64,000 bases of DNA from the NCBI RefSeq assembly GCF_019443445.1, contig NZ_CP080378.1, positions 3,968,001 through 4,032,000 of the forward strand. Direction: 5' to 3'. Positions within the stretch are counted from its first letter, which is position 1. Every line of letters begins with the position of its first letter. Source of the DNA: Massilia sp. PAMC28688. GTDB taxonomy: Bacteria > Pseudomonadota > Gammaproteobacteria > Burkholderiales > Burkholderiaceae_D. The notes beneath the pieces are model-generated. The model did not search any database, had not been told where the DNA came from, and saw only the letters and a program-made list of their open reading frames with translations. Below are positions 34,701 to 42,408 of this stretch, one piece after another. Position numbers and translations under genes: made by a program.

Positions 34701-37435
34701 ATGTGGCGCCGCGCAGCGCGCAGGAGCGGCGCGTGGCCGCCATCTGGGCCACGCTGCTCAAGCTGCCGCAAGTGGGCCTGCAGGATAACTTCTTCATGCT
34801 GGGCGGGCACTCGCTGCTGGCCGCCCAGGCGGTGGCGCAAATCCGCCAGCAGCTGGGCGTGGAGATCGCGCTGAAGCGCTTTTTTGGTGCCGCCACGCTG
34901 TCCGATCTGGTCGCGGGGCTGGCCGGCGAGCCGGCCGCAGCGTCGCCCGCCATTGTGCGCGCCACGCGCAGCGGTCCCGTTCCCGCCTCGTTCGCGCAGC
35001 AGGGGCTGTGGTTCCTCGACCAGTACCAGCCCGGCGGCGACGCCTATAACATTCCCAGCGCGTGGCACATCCATGGCGCGCTCGACGCGGCCCTGCTCGA
35101 GCGCAGCCTGAACGCCGTCGTCGAACGCCACGAAGCGCTGCGCACCAGCTTCGCGCTCGAGCGCGGCACGCCTGTGCAGCGCATCGCCTCAACCCTGCCA
35201 CTGGACCTGGCCCTGCTGGACCTGTCGGCACGCCCCGATGCCGCGACCGATGCGGGCCATCTGGTACGGCAGGAAGCGGCGCAGCCGTTCGATTTGGCGC
35301 GCGGGCCGTTGCTCCGGGCCCGCCTGCTCAAACTGGCCCAGGACGAGCATGTTTTCATGCTGACGCTGCACCATATCATCGCCGACGGCCGCTCGCTGGG
35401 CGTGCTGATGGACGAGCTGGGCGAACTGTACCGGGCCGGGCGCGCCGGTAGCGTGCCCGCCCTGGCGCCGCTGCCACTGCAATATGCCGACTTCGCCCTG
35501 TGGCAGCGCGCCTACCTGCAAGGCGCGCGCCTTGAGGCGCAACTGGCGTACTGGCAGGCCACGCTGGGCGGCGCCCCCCCCGTGCTGGAGCTGCCGCTCG
35601 ATCATCCCCGTCACGCCGTGCTCACCCACCGCGGCGCAGCGGTGCAGTTCGATCTGGGGCCGGCGCTCACCGGGCGCATGCAGGCGCTCGCCCGCCAGCG
35701 CCGCGGCACGCTGTTCATGGTCGCCGCGGCGGCGTTCAATGCGCTGCTGCACCGGTATACGGGCCAGAGCGACGTGTGTATCGGCTACGGCGCGGTCAAC
35801 CGCCAGCACCCCGGCCTGGACAGCCTGATCGGCTACTTCGTCAACACCCTGGTGCTGCGCACGGCGGTCGATGCAGCGCAATCGTTCGACTCGCTGCTGG
35901 GCCAGGTGCGCGACGCCGTGCTCGACGGCGACGCCCACCAGGATCTATCCTTCGAGCGCGTGGTGGAAGCACTGGGTCCCGAGCGCCGGCCCGGCCATTC
36001 GCCCCTGTTCCAGGTCGCGCTGTCGTTCAATCATGGCGCCGGCGGCGTGATCGACGTGCCGGGACTGACGTTCGAGCGCATCGACGCAGCCCTTGCGGTA
36101 GCCAAGTACGACCTGACGCTGGTGCTGGCCGATCGCGATGGCAGGCTGGACGGGGCGATCGAATACAACACCGCGCTGTTCGAGCCGGCCACCATCGAGG
36201 CGATGGCCTCAAGTTACGTGGCGCTGCTGGAGGCGTTCGCGGCGCATCCGCACACTTTGTTGCAGGATGTGGCGCTGCCCGATGCCGACCGGCGCCGCCA
36301 GGCCCTGCAGGCACGCCTGCAGGCCGGCCCGCACGCCGCTGCCGCGAGCGCTCCCGCGGCAGCCTGCGGCGCGCCGCAGGGCGACCTGGAACAGGCGCTG
36401 GCGCAGATTTGGACGCAGGTGCTCGGGCGGGAGCAGATCGGCCGCAACGATAATTTCTTCGAGCTTGGGGGGCACTCGATGCTGGCGGTGGTGATGCTGG
36501 CTCTAGTGGGCGAGCTCGGTCATGCGGTGGAGCTGGCGCAGCTGTTCGCGAACCCAACGTTGCGCGGCTTGGCCGCGCTCATCGACACGCCGCCCACGCC
36601 GCACTGCGCGCCCGTTTGCCTGGTGCCGCTGCGCGCCGAGGGCACCCTGGCGCCCCTTTTTCTGGTGCAGCCGCACCAGGAAGAACTGGGGTATGCCAGC
36701 GCGGTAACGGCGCAGTTGGACGCTGCCATTCCCCTGTATGGCCTGGCGGCGCCGGCCGGCGCGGTGCCGGCCGGCGGCATTGCCGCCATGGCGCACGAAT
36801 TGCTCGCAGCCATGCGCCACGTGCAGCCGCAGGGTCCCTACCGGCTGGCCGGCTGGTCCGCTGGCGGCACCATCGCGTATGAAATGGCGGCCCAGCTGCG
36901 CGCGGCGGGCGAGGCGGTGGCGCTGCTGGCCCTGATCGACACCAGCTGCGAATACGGCACCGAATACCGGCGCTCGGCCGGCGCGGCGCGCGCCTGCGCC
37001 CCCGACTTCAGCGAGGCGGACGCGATTTTGCTGACCCTTGCCGACGAGGTACCTGAGGTGGCCCGGGAGCAGCTGCAGGCGCTGAGCGCCAACGGCGAGA
37101 TCGACGCGATGCTGGAGCTGTGCCAGCAACTGGGCGTGCTGCCCGCCGGTCAAGACGGGGCAGCACTGCGCGCCCATGTGGCACGCCGGCGCGCCCTGAT
37201 GGCTGCCCTGTACGGCTACGCGCCGGCGCCGCTGGACGTGCGGCTCACGCTGTTCATTGCCACCAATGAAGCGCGCACCGACGCCGACCTGGGCTGGGGC
37301 GCCATCGCTGGCGCGCGGCTGGACCCGGTGCGCCTGCCCGCCTCGCACCAGAGCATCGTGCGCGCCCCGCATGCCACCGCACTGTCACGGGCGCTCGCCG
37401 CGCGCCTGAACACAGCGGCGCTGCGCGCGGCCTAG
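31772..37435 (+). CDS. NRPS3: C-A-PCP-C-PCP-TE (terminal module lacks A domain)
   Basis: 1,887 aa. C1 with HHIVSDG (His144), A about 470-970 (SGSTG near 623; same pocket as NRPS2), PCP1 with GGHS (Ser1014), C2 with HHIIADG (His1200), PCP2 with GGHS (Ser1569), and a C-terminal thioesterase with GWSAG (Ser1696). The segment between C2 and PCP2 is only a short linker (about 1510-1540), so the last module has no adenylation domain and must be charged in trans. The TE releases the chain as an acid or a macrocycle. This layout equals the end of syringomycin synthetase SyrE, where 4-chloro-Thr is delivered in trans. Confidence 0.95.
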   Translation: MTMAPTMTDRFCTSFAQQRLLFLDDYESGTSLYNIAAAWRLQGPLDGALLERSLNLVVERHESLRTTFASDGPAGEGGAQLIAAQLTVSIPRHDLSACAHPERQARAMAQAEAQQSFDLRRGPLLRARLLALGAQQHIFLLTLHHIVSDGWSMGVLMRELSLCYRALRAGTAPALAPLPIQYADFAIWQRDHLQGERLQTQLAYWQRTLDGAAAALELPTDRPRPAALTHRGATVDFALDGALHGHLRALAGAARVSTFMVAAAALNVLLQRYTGQRDICIGYPVANRSDPDVQGLIGLFVNTLVLRTRIDDEHTFAALLQQVRDAVLDGDAHQDVPFERLVEAVRPPRQLNRTPLFQVMLSFYDTGAEGGLDLPGLSSSIVPVASTGAKFDLSVELMVRDGALYGVLEYNTDLFDHATIERMAGHYAVLLNAVAADPLCALKRLPMLGAAEQDRLRAWSGAELSVAAACAGVHLLFEQQAARTPGARALLWGEHCLSYGELDERANQLAHHLRALGVLPDTLVALCVEPGPEMVVGMLAILKAGAAYVPLDPDYPPQRLAYMLDDCAATVLLTEQHLQARLPRRLAHTVCLDAARAAIACHPTYATGVATPGQRLAYCIYTSGSTGQPKGAVNTHAGVSNLLHWYRHGPASLGRDDRVMLASSLSFDLTQKNILGTLAAGATLIIPQGPASDPDSFRRALQQHQPTHVNCAPSAWRAYAAGLSSHGALRRVVLGGEAIDATLAADLADAGLDLVNSYGPTECADVALSYLNAAAAARTDVPLGRPIPGVQVYIVDGANQPVPAGVAGEICIGGAGVARGYWRRPDLTAERFVPDPFGAPGSRMYRSGDLGRWLADGSVAFLGRLDHQVKLRGMRIEPGEIEAALLRCPGVGQALVMVREDQPGEQKLVAYVTRVTGAGAAPAPAVLHAQLAASLPAYMLPGAWVVLDTLPLNPNGKTDRTALPAPDASHHAAAVTYVAPRSAQERRVAAIWATLLKLPQVGLQDNFFMLGGHSLLAAQAVAQIRQQLGVEIALKRFFGAATLSDLVAGLAGEPAAASPAIVRATRSGPVPASFAQQGLWFLDQYQPGGDAYNIPSAWHIHGALDAALLERSLNAVVERHEALRTSFALERGTPVQRIASTLPLDLALLDLSARPDAATDAGHLVRQEAAQPFDLARGPLLRARLLKLAQDEHVFMLTLHHIIADGRSLGVLMDELGELYRAGRAGSVPALAPLPLQYADFALWQRAYLQGARLEAQLAYWQATLGGAPPVLELPLDHPRHAVLTHRGAAVQFDLGPALTGRMQALARQRRGTLFMVAAAAFNALLHRYTGQSDVCIGYGAVNRQHPGLDSLIGYFVNTLVLRTAVDAAQSFDSLLGQVRDAVLDGDAHQDLSFERVVEALGPERRPGHSPLFQVALSFNHGAGGVIDVPGLTFERIDAALAVAKYDLTLVLADRDGRLDGAIEYNTALFEPATIEAMASSYVALLEAFAAHPHTLLQDVALPDADRRRQALQARLQAGPHAAAASAPAAACGAPQGDLEQALAQIWTQVLGREQIGRNDNFFELGGHSMLAVVMLALVGELGHAVELAQLFANPTLRGLAALIDTPPTPHCAPVCLVPLRAEGTLAPLFLVQPHQEELGYASAVTAQLDAAIPLYGLAAPAGAVPAGGIAAMAHELLAAMRHVQPQGPYRLAGWSAGGTIAYEMAAQLRAAGEAVALLALIDTSCEYGTEYRRSAGAARACAPDFSEADAILLTLADEVPEVAREQLQALSANGEIDAMLELCQQLGVLPAGQDGAALRAHVARRRALMAALYGYAPAPLDVRLTLFIATNEARTDADLGWGAIAGARLDPVRLPASHQSIVRAPHATALSRALAARLNTAALRAA
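33030..34651 (+). repeat. 1,622-bp perfect direct repeat, copy 2 (C-A linker and A domain)
   Basis: Second copy of 29554-31175, inside NRPS3. The condensation domains on either side are not duplicated (different sequence and motif), so only the C-A linker plus A-domain cassette moved. Flanking mismatches are at 33029 and 34652. Confidence 0.93.
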
Positions 37436-37512
37436 GAGCGAACCATGCCGACCGATTTATTACTATACCGACACCGTAGCTGTCGCCCCATTTGCCCTAA
37501 AAGGAGAACGCC

Positions 37513-38106
37513 GTGCTGATTACCCACCTCGGGAAAACCCCGCGCATCGACCCCAGCGCTTATATCGCGCCCAACGCCGTCATTTGCGGCGACGTCACCG
37601 TCGGTCCCGGCTGCCGCATCCTGTTCGGCGCCCAAGTCATCGCCGAGGGCGGCGCCATCTTCATCGGCGCCGAGTGCATCGTGATGGAAAACGCGGTGCT
37701 GCGCAGCACCGCGCGCCACGCGCTCAGCGTGGGCAACAACTGCCTGATCGGCCCCAACGCCCACGTGGTCGGCTGCACCATCGAAGACGAGGTCTTCGTG
37801 GCCACCGGCGCTGCCGTGTTCCATGCGGCGCGCCTTGGCAAGGGCTGCGAAGTGCGCATCAACGGCGTGGTGCACCTGCGCACCGAGGTCGCGGCGGGCG
37901 ATACCGTGCCGATCGGCTGGGTCGCAGTGGGCAGCCCGGCCCAGTATTTTCCGGCATCTGAACACGAGAAGATATGGCAATTACAAATGCCATTGGACTT
38001 CCCCCTGACGGTGTACGGCCTCGATCGGGCCGACGCCAGCATGGTGGCCATCACCCGCGCCATGTCGACCATGCTGGGCACCCATCTTGATGATGTGGAC
38101 GGCTAG
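37513..38106 (+). CDS. Left-handed beta-helix protein, gamma-carbonic-anhydrase-like
   Basis: 197 aa from GTG 37513 with AAGGAG six bases upstream. Hexapeptide-repeat turns (YIAPNAVICGDVTVGPGCRI, then IGPNAHVVGC) and the ending VGSPAQYF match the YrdA/gamma-CA group. In YrdA-type proteins the zinc ligands sit in IGHxxxxHGC; here the aligned stretch is IGPNAHVVGC, so two His ligands appear replaced. It may be a non-metal relative or an acyltransferase-like tailoring protein. It follows NRPS3 by 77 bp in the same operon. Confidence 0.8.
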   Translation: MLITHLGKTPRIDPSAYIAPNAVICGDVTVGPGCRILFGAQVIAEGGAIFIGAECIVMENAVLRSTARHALSVGNNCLIGPNAHVVGCTIEDEVFVATGAAVFHAARLGKGCEVRINGVVHLRTEVAAGDTVPIGWVAVGSPAQYFPASEHEKIWQLQMPLDFPLTVYGLDRADASMVAITRAMSTMLGTHLDDVDG

Positions 38107-38196
38107 CGGGCGCGGGACCGCGTTGTGCGCTGCTCCGGCGGCAGCCTGGCGCATGAATTTACCCCTGTTGAACTTTAACCTGACCTGAAGAGCACC

Positions 38197-39141
38197 ATGA
38201 CGAACGAAAACGTAGATTACGGTCTGACCCCTGACGAAATTGAATTCTTTTTCAAGAATGGCTACGTTAAGCCATTTAAAGTGTACGAGCCGGAGGAGAT
38301 GGAGGCACACTGGAAAAAAGTGCGCCTGCAAACACTCAACCGCAAGCACGCCGTGTATGGCGAAAACACCCTGTCGAACGGCAAAAACAACAACCTGGCC
38401 AACTACGACCGCCACCTCGACATTGGCTTTCTGGGCGACCATGTGTGCCACCCGAAGATCGTGCACAAGGTGCGCAGCCTGATGGGGCCGAACCTGCTGT
38501 GCTGGAAAAGCGAATTCTTTTCGAAATACCCGGGCGACGCAGGCACCGATTGGCACCAGGCCGAGTCATTCGCGGGCGTGGCCGGGCGCCCCCATATCGA
38601 ATGGCCCGACAATGCAGAGCGCAAGGGCACGCTGACGGCGTGGTGCGCGTTCACCGACGCCATGATCGACACGGCCTGCCTGGCCATCGTGCCCGGCACC
38701 CACAACATGATGTTCTACGACGAGACCAAGCGCCTGGTGTTCGACCCGGAACGCAACAACAACCTGGTCAAGAACGGCGTGCATCGTGGCCTGTGGGGCT
38801 ATGACTACCGCGATTTGCAGAAGGACCCGAACTGGGTGCCGGACGAATCGCAGGCCGTGTACCTGGAAATGAAACGGGGAGAAGTCGTCATTTTCTGGTC
38901 GACCGTGCTGCACTCGTCGCTGCCGCACTTGGGCAAGACCCAGGAAATGCGCCTGGGCTTTTCGTCGCGCTACGTGCCGCCGGAAGTGCGCATCCATCCC
39001 GACTCGGACGTGCTCACCGAGTTCGGCGGCGAGGTGAGCCTGGAGAACTACGGTGCGATCGTCGTTGCTGGCGAAAACAACTATACGCACAACAAGATCC
39101 GCGACACCAACATGCTGGGCCAGCCTTTCAAGCGCGTGTGA
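38197..39141 (+). CDS. SyrB2-like non-haem Fe(II)/2-oxoglutarate halogenase
   Basis: 314 aa, closely resembling SyrB2-type chlorinating enzymes over the full length. The metal site reads DWHQAESF: His120 and Ala122, where hydroxylases have His-x-Asp/Glu. This His-x-Ala signature leaves room for chloride on the iron and marks halogenases. The distal His is His239 (WSTVLHSS) and the 2-oxoglutarate Arg is probably Arg252 (QEMRLGF). Known relatives chlorinate an unactivated carbon of an aminoacyl group held on a carrier protein. The likely partner is the free PCP at 40157, with the product passed to the A-less last module of NRPS3. The exact substrate is unknown. Confidence 0.93.
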   Translation: MTNENVDYGLTPDEIEFFFKNGYVKPFKVYEPEEMEAHWKKVRLQTLNRKHAVYGENTLSNGKNNNLANYDRHLDIGFLGDHVCHPKIVHKVRSLMGPNLLCWKSEFFSKYPGDAGTDWHQAESFAGVAGRPHIEWPDNAERKGTLTAWCAFTDAMIDTACLAIVPGTHNMMFYDETKRLVFDPERNNNLVKNGVHRGLWGYDYRDLQKDPNWVPDESQAVYLEMKRGEVVIFWSTVLHSSLPHLGKTQEMRLGFSSRYVPPEVRIHPDSDVLTEFGGEVSLENYGAIVVAGENNYTHNKIRDTNMLGQPFKRV

Positions 39142-39166
39142 GCGGCGGGGCAACGGAGACATATCG

Positions 39167-40105
39167 ATGAACCACTTCCAGGAAGGCACCGTGCCGCACG
39201 CGGTCGTGACAGCGATGGCCTACACGCTCGGCGAAACCGAGTACGCTTACAGTGATGTCGTCAATCTGGACGACTTCCTGAAGGCGAACAATTTCCCGAA
39301 CCTGCCCTCCCTCTTCGGCTGGGGCAAGTACCGCAAGACGGCCAGCGATATCTTCGACCTGGCCATCGACACGGCCCGCAAGTCGCTGGCAAGCAGCGGC
39401 GTGGCGCCGGCCGACGTCGACCTGGTATATGTCTGTTCCACCTGCTTTCCGGGTGACGAGGTCGAGCACATCAAGTACAACGTGCGCCTGCTGGCGGCCC
39501 TGGGGCTGTGCAACGCGTATCCGATCGGCATCACCCTCAACAACTGCACCAGCTTCCTGTCGGCCATTGCGATGGCAGCTTGCCTGGTGCGGGGGGGACG
39601 CTACCGGAACATTCTGATCGTCACGGCCGACAAGGTCTACGACGAGACCATCCGTTTTCAGAATTTCGCCTTGCTCAGCGACGCTGCCGCCAGCTGTCTC
39701 GTCACCGCGCAGGAGACGCCGGGCTTCGCCCTGGTGAACGAGCGTTTTCTGTCGAGTGCCGACCCAGTCGAGCACAACCGGGGCAAGGACGATTCTCCGT
39801 TGTACAGCCGGGTCTGCAACGAATTGCTGGACGGCGCGCGCCTGAGCGCCCGTGACGTCAAGAAGGTTTTTACCAGCAATATCTTCAGGCCCATCACTCA
39901 GCTCAAGGAAACCAAGCTGGGGTTTTCCAAAGACCAGCTGCACCTGGAAAACGTGAGCCGCTACGGCCACTGCTTTTCGGCCGACACGCTTATCAATCTG
40001 GTCGATTACAGCGCCACCAACGGCTTCGCCAGTGGCGAGCACATCGTGATGTCGGCCGATGCGCCCAACCTGCGGGCCAGCCTGCTGTTGCGGCGACTGG
40101 CGTGA
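39167..40105 (+). CDS. KAS III-like acyltransferase/ketosynthase
   Basis: 312 aa, FabH-like thiolase fold. The active-site Cys is Cys127 (LNNCTSFL). Where FabH has HQAN the sequence reads FTSNIF (Asn238), and where FabH has the NTS Asn it reads YGHCFSAD (His268), so the Cys-His-Asn triad is rearranged. Such divergent KAS III proteins (CerJ and relatives) often move acyl groups instead of condensing with malonyl-ACP. It lies between the halogenase and the free carrier protein, so it could shuttle an aminoacyl group between carriers, the job done by SyrC in syringomycin. A terminator-like hairpin follows its stop. Confidence 0.85.
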   Translation: MNHFQEGTVPHAVVTAMAYTLGETEYAYSDVVNLDDFLKANNFPNLPSLFGWGKYRKTASDIFDLAIDTARKSLASSGVAPADVDLVYVCSTCFPGDEVEHIKYNVRLLAALGLCNAYPIGITLNNCTSFLSAIAMAACLVRGGRYRNILIVTADKVYDETIRFQNFALLSDAAASCLVTAQETPGFALVNERFLSSADPVEHNRGKDDSPLYSRVCNELLDGARLSARDVKKVFTSNIFRPITQLKETKLGFSKDQLHLENVSRYGHCFSADTLINLVDYSATNGFASGEHIVMSADAPNLRASLLLRRLA

Positions 40106-40106
40106 C

Positions 40107-40141
40107 GGGGCGGTGCACCGCCCCGACCTTTTAATTTTTTT
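40107..40141 (+). terminator. Rho-independent terminator or attenuator inside the operon
   Basis: GGGGCGGTGCACCGCCCC (40107-40124) is a perfect palindrome, a 7-bp stem with 4-nt loop, and is followed by a T-rich run CTTTTAATTTTTTT. It begins two bases after the KAS III stop codon and 33 bp before the carrier protein start. It could reduce transcription of the downstream tailoring genes or protect the upstream mRNA. Confidence 0.75.
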
Positions 40142-40156
40142 ACTGAGGGAAACACT

Positions 40157-40417
40157 ATGGATTGTGTCATCGAAAAAACTGCAGCAAATGCCGGCGCTGC
40201 GCAGGAGCGCACCGCGATCCTCACCGACATATGGAAAACCATCCTGAACGTCGACAGCGTCGGCCTCGACGTCGAATTTTTCGACATCGGCGGCAACTCG
40301 ATCCTGCTGCTGGCCATGCTGGAAATGGTGCAGGAAAAACTGGGCAAGGAAGTCGCCCTGGAAGACCTTGCCGAAGGCATTACGATCGAAAAGATCGATT
40401 CCTTCCTGGTTGCCTGA
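40157..40417 (+). CDS. Free-standing peptidyl/acyl carrier protein
   Basis: 86 aa, a four-helix carrier protein with the phosphopantetheine site IGGNSILLL. GAGGGA six bases upstream of ATG 40157 is a strong ribosome site. Its position directly after the halogenase and KAS III-like genes makes it the natural carrier for the residue to be chlorinated. The PPTase at 47921 should activate it. It overlaps the first GNAT gene by one base (TGATG). Confidence 0.93.
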   Translation: MDCVIEKTAANAGAAQERTAILTDIWKTILNVDSVGLDVEFFDIGGNSILLLAMLEMVQEKLGKEVALEDLAEGITIEKIDSFLVA

Positions 40418-40935
40418 TGCTCGCCATGTCCGCCGCCGCGCGGCTGGCTCCGGAAGAGGGTTACCACTTTCGAGCCGCCGATGCGGCCGACGCGGCCGCG
40501 CTGCTGGCGGCCGGGTCGCCCGGTCCGAACCACGCGCTGATTCTGGCCTACAGACACCCCTCGTTGGCGGTGCTGTTCCAGGAAGCGGGCTCTTCGCAGG
40601 CGCCGTACGGCCTGCACGTGTGCGTCGACAGCGATGGTCGCATTGCGGGCTGGGCCTGCCGCTACCGCTTCAACGGCCGGGTCGGCTATGCCGGTTCGGC
40701 TCAGATCGTCATCGACCAGGATGAAGATCGTTTCAGCGTTCTGGTGGCCCAAGGCTTGTATGCCCGGCTGGAAGAGGATTGCCTTAGTGCCGGCGTGCAC
40801 ACGGTGGTCAGTACCGTCCACGCCAGCATGAGCAACGCGCTGGCATGGCACCGGGGCGCCGGCTTCTCCCCGTGCGGAAATATCGTGCTGGGAGACCAGC
40901 AACGGCTGTACCTTTTTTCCAGGAGCATCGCCTGA
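40417..40935 (+). CDS. GNAT-family acetyltransferase 1
   Basis: 172 aa. The GNAT fold is suggested by FRAADAADAAAL at the start, the central VAQGLYARLEEDCL region and the C-terminal NALAWHRGAGFSPCGNI. The classical acetyl-CoA loop (RxxGxG/A) is poorly conserved. Coupled by TGATG to the carrier protein. It may acylate the peptide or an intermediate; substrate unknown. Confidence 0.75.
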   Translation: MLAMSAAARLAPEEGYHFRAADAADAAALLAAGSPGPNHALILAYRHPSLAVLFQEAGSSQAPYGLHVCVDSDGRIAGWACRYRFNGRVGYAGSAQIVIDQDEDRFSVLVAQGLYARLEEDCLSAGVHTVVSTVHASMSNALAWHRGAGFSPCGNIVLGDQQRLYLFSRSIA

Positions 40936-40936
40936 C

Positions 40937-41491
40937 ATGATCCGGATCGCAACGATACACGATGTCGACGCCATGGTCGATGTCTACAACCAGGCCGTCA
41001 CGGACGAGGTGTACGCCAACTGCGACGACGTGCAACAGCCCGGCCCCGCCTTTGCGGACGCCTATTTTTTCGGCAGCGAGCGCTACATCGTGCTGGTCAA
41101 GCTGGACGAGGAGGGCGTGATGCTCGGTTGGGGAGCGCTGAAGAAATTTTCGGCGCGGCCGTACGACCCTGCGATCGCCGAAGTGGCCGTGTATATCGAG
41201 CGCGCCAGGCGCTCGCGCGGGCTCGGCATCCGCCTGCTGCAGCAGTTGATCGTGCACGCCACCGGCGCCGGCTTCGACTCGCTGATGGCCGTCATCGTGG
41301 GCAAGAACGTGCAGAGCATCCGCGGCAGCGCCTTATGCGGCTTTACGGAAGTGGTGCGCCTGCCGTCCATTGCCCGCCTGTACGGCGGTGCGGTCGACAT
41401 GGTGTGGATGCAAAAAATGCTGGCGCACACCAGCCGGCCCGACCGGCAAGAACCAATTCACCCTATCCACATACCTAGGAAATCGCAGTGA
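40937..41491 (+). CDS. GNAT-family acetyltransferase 2 (phosphinothricin-acetyltransferase-like)
   Basis: 184 aa. MIRIATIHDVDAMVDVYN, the acetyl-CoA loop RSRGLGIRLL and FDSLMAVIVGKNVQSIR fit the PAT/YncA branch, with the usual Asn in the last motif. It starts one base after the stop of GNAT 1. The stop overlaps the methyltransferase GTG start. It may give self-protection or N-acylation of the product. Confidence 0.85.
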   Translation: MIRIATIHDVDAMVDVYNQAVTDEVYANCDDVQQPGPAFADAYFFGSERYIVLVKLDEEGVMLGWGALKKFSARPYDPAIAEVAVYIERARRSRGLGIRLLQQLIVHATGAGFDSLMAVIVGKNVQSIRGSALCGFTEVVRLPSIARLYGGAVDMVWMQKMLAHTSRPDRQEPIHPIHIPRKSQ

Positions 41492-42321
41492 CTTCAATCG
41501 TAGACAACTCATACCAATTAGGCTACTTCCGCGACAACGACGACAGTCTGCGCCGGCTCAAGGCGCAGGCGTCGATCGTGCTGGACCAGGAGATCGCGCA
41601 CCTGCGCGCGGCCGGGCTCGCCGACCACCAGCATGTGCTCGACATCGGCTGCGGACCGGGCATCATCTCGAGCGCCATTGCCATGCGCACGACGCCGCGC
41701 CGCCTGGTGGCCGGCGACGTCAATGACATCAGCATCGCCGAGACGCGCCGCCAGTTCGACACAAACGGCATTGCCAATGCCGAAGTCAAGCAGCTCAACG
41801 TGTACGACGAGTCGATCGCCGAACTGGGCAAATTCGATTTCGTTTACTCGCGCCTGCTGTTTCAGCACCTGTCCGACCCGATCCGCGCCATGGCCAATGT
41901 CCGCGCCAGCCTGGCCGACCAGGGTCGCTTCTGCATTTGCGACATCGATGACAATTGGCTCAGCATTGCGCCCGCTACACCGGCGTTCGAGGCCTTCATC
42001 GCGCGCGCCGGCCAGGCCCAGGCCCAGCGCGGGGGCGACCGCCACGTGGGCAGCAAGCTGGCCAGCTACATGAAGCAGTCCGGATTTGCCGACATCCAGA
42101 GCAGCGTGCTGATGGTGACGACCGACATGATCGGCAAGGATGCCTTCTGCGATCTGGTGTTCGGCTACAAGCTCGAATGCATACCGGACGCCGAGCTGGC
42201 CACCGCCAGAGAGGAACTCGACCGGATCCGCGAGCATATTTTTGCGCCGGAAGGGTGGGCGGCAGTCGGCGTGTTCTTCGTCTCCGGCCAGCGGGCCGGC
42301 ACCGCCGCGCCGGGCGCGTAA
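41488..42321 (+). CDS. SAM-dependent methyltransferase, class I
   Basis: 277 aa from GTG 41488, preceded by AGGA seven bases upstream and overlapping the GNAT stop (GTGA). The SAM-binding motif VLDIGCGPG is at residues 50-58, the acidic residue at the end of strand 2 is in AGDVN, and motif FDFVYSRLLFQHL follows. It is likely an N-, O- or C-methyl tailoring enzyme of the peptide; the target cannot be read from sequence. Confidence 0.9.
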   Translation: MTSIVDNSYQLGYFRDNDDSLRRLKAQASIVLDQEIAHLRAAGLADHQHVLDIGCGPGIISSAIAMRTTPRRLVAGDVNDISIAETRRQFDTNGIANAEVKQLNVYDESIAELGKFDFVYSRLLFQHLSDPIRAMANVRASLADQGRFCICDIDDNWLSIAPATPAFEAFIARAGQAQAQRGGDRHVGSKLASYMKQSGFADIQSSVLMVTTDMIGKDAFCDLVFGYKLECIPDAELATAREELDRIREHIFAPEGWAAVGVFFVSGQRAGTAAPGA

Positions 42322-42330
42322 GGTTCATCG

Positions 42331-42372
42331 GGCAGGGCGCCGGCGCCGCACATGCTGCGCCGGCGCCCTGCC
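42331..42372 (+). promoter_or_regulatory. Strong intercistronic hairpin
   Basis: GGCAGGGCGCCGGCGC (42331-42346) pairs perfectly with 42357-42372 around a 10-nt loop. There is no T-run after it, so it is not a standard terminator; it may mark an mRNA processing or stability point between the methyltransferase and the amidohydrolase. Confidence 0.6.
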
Positions 42373-42408
42373 ATCTCTATCGGAAGCAATCAGGAAGCGA
42401 CGACGCAC

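Noticed and set aside
37446..37520. 24-codon ORF (MPTDLLLYRHR...) with AGGAG upstream, between NRPS3 and the beta-helix gene
   Set aside because: Too short and its end overlaps the next gene's start; no sign of a leader peptide or precursor core. Kept only as a remote RiPP-precursor candidate for the LanB-like protein.
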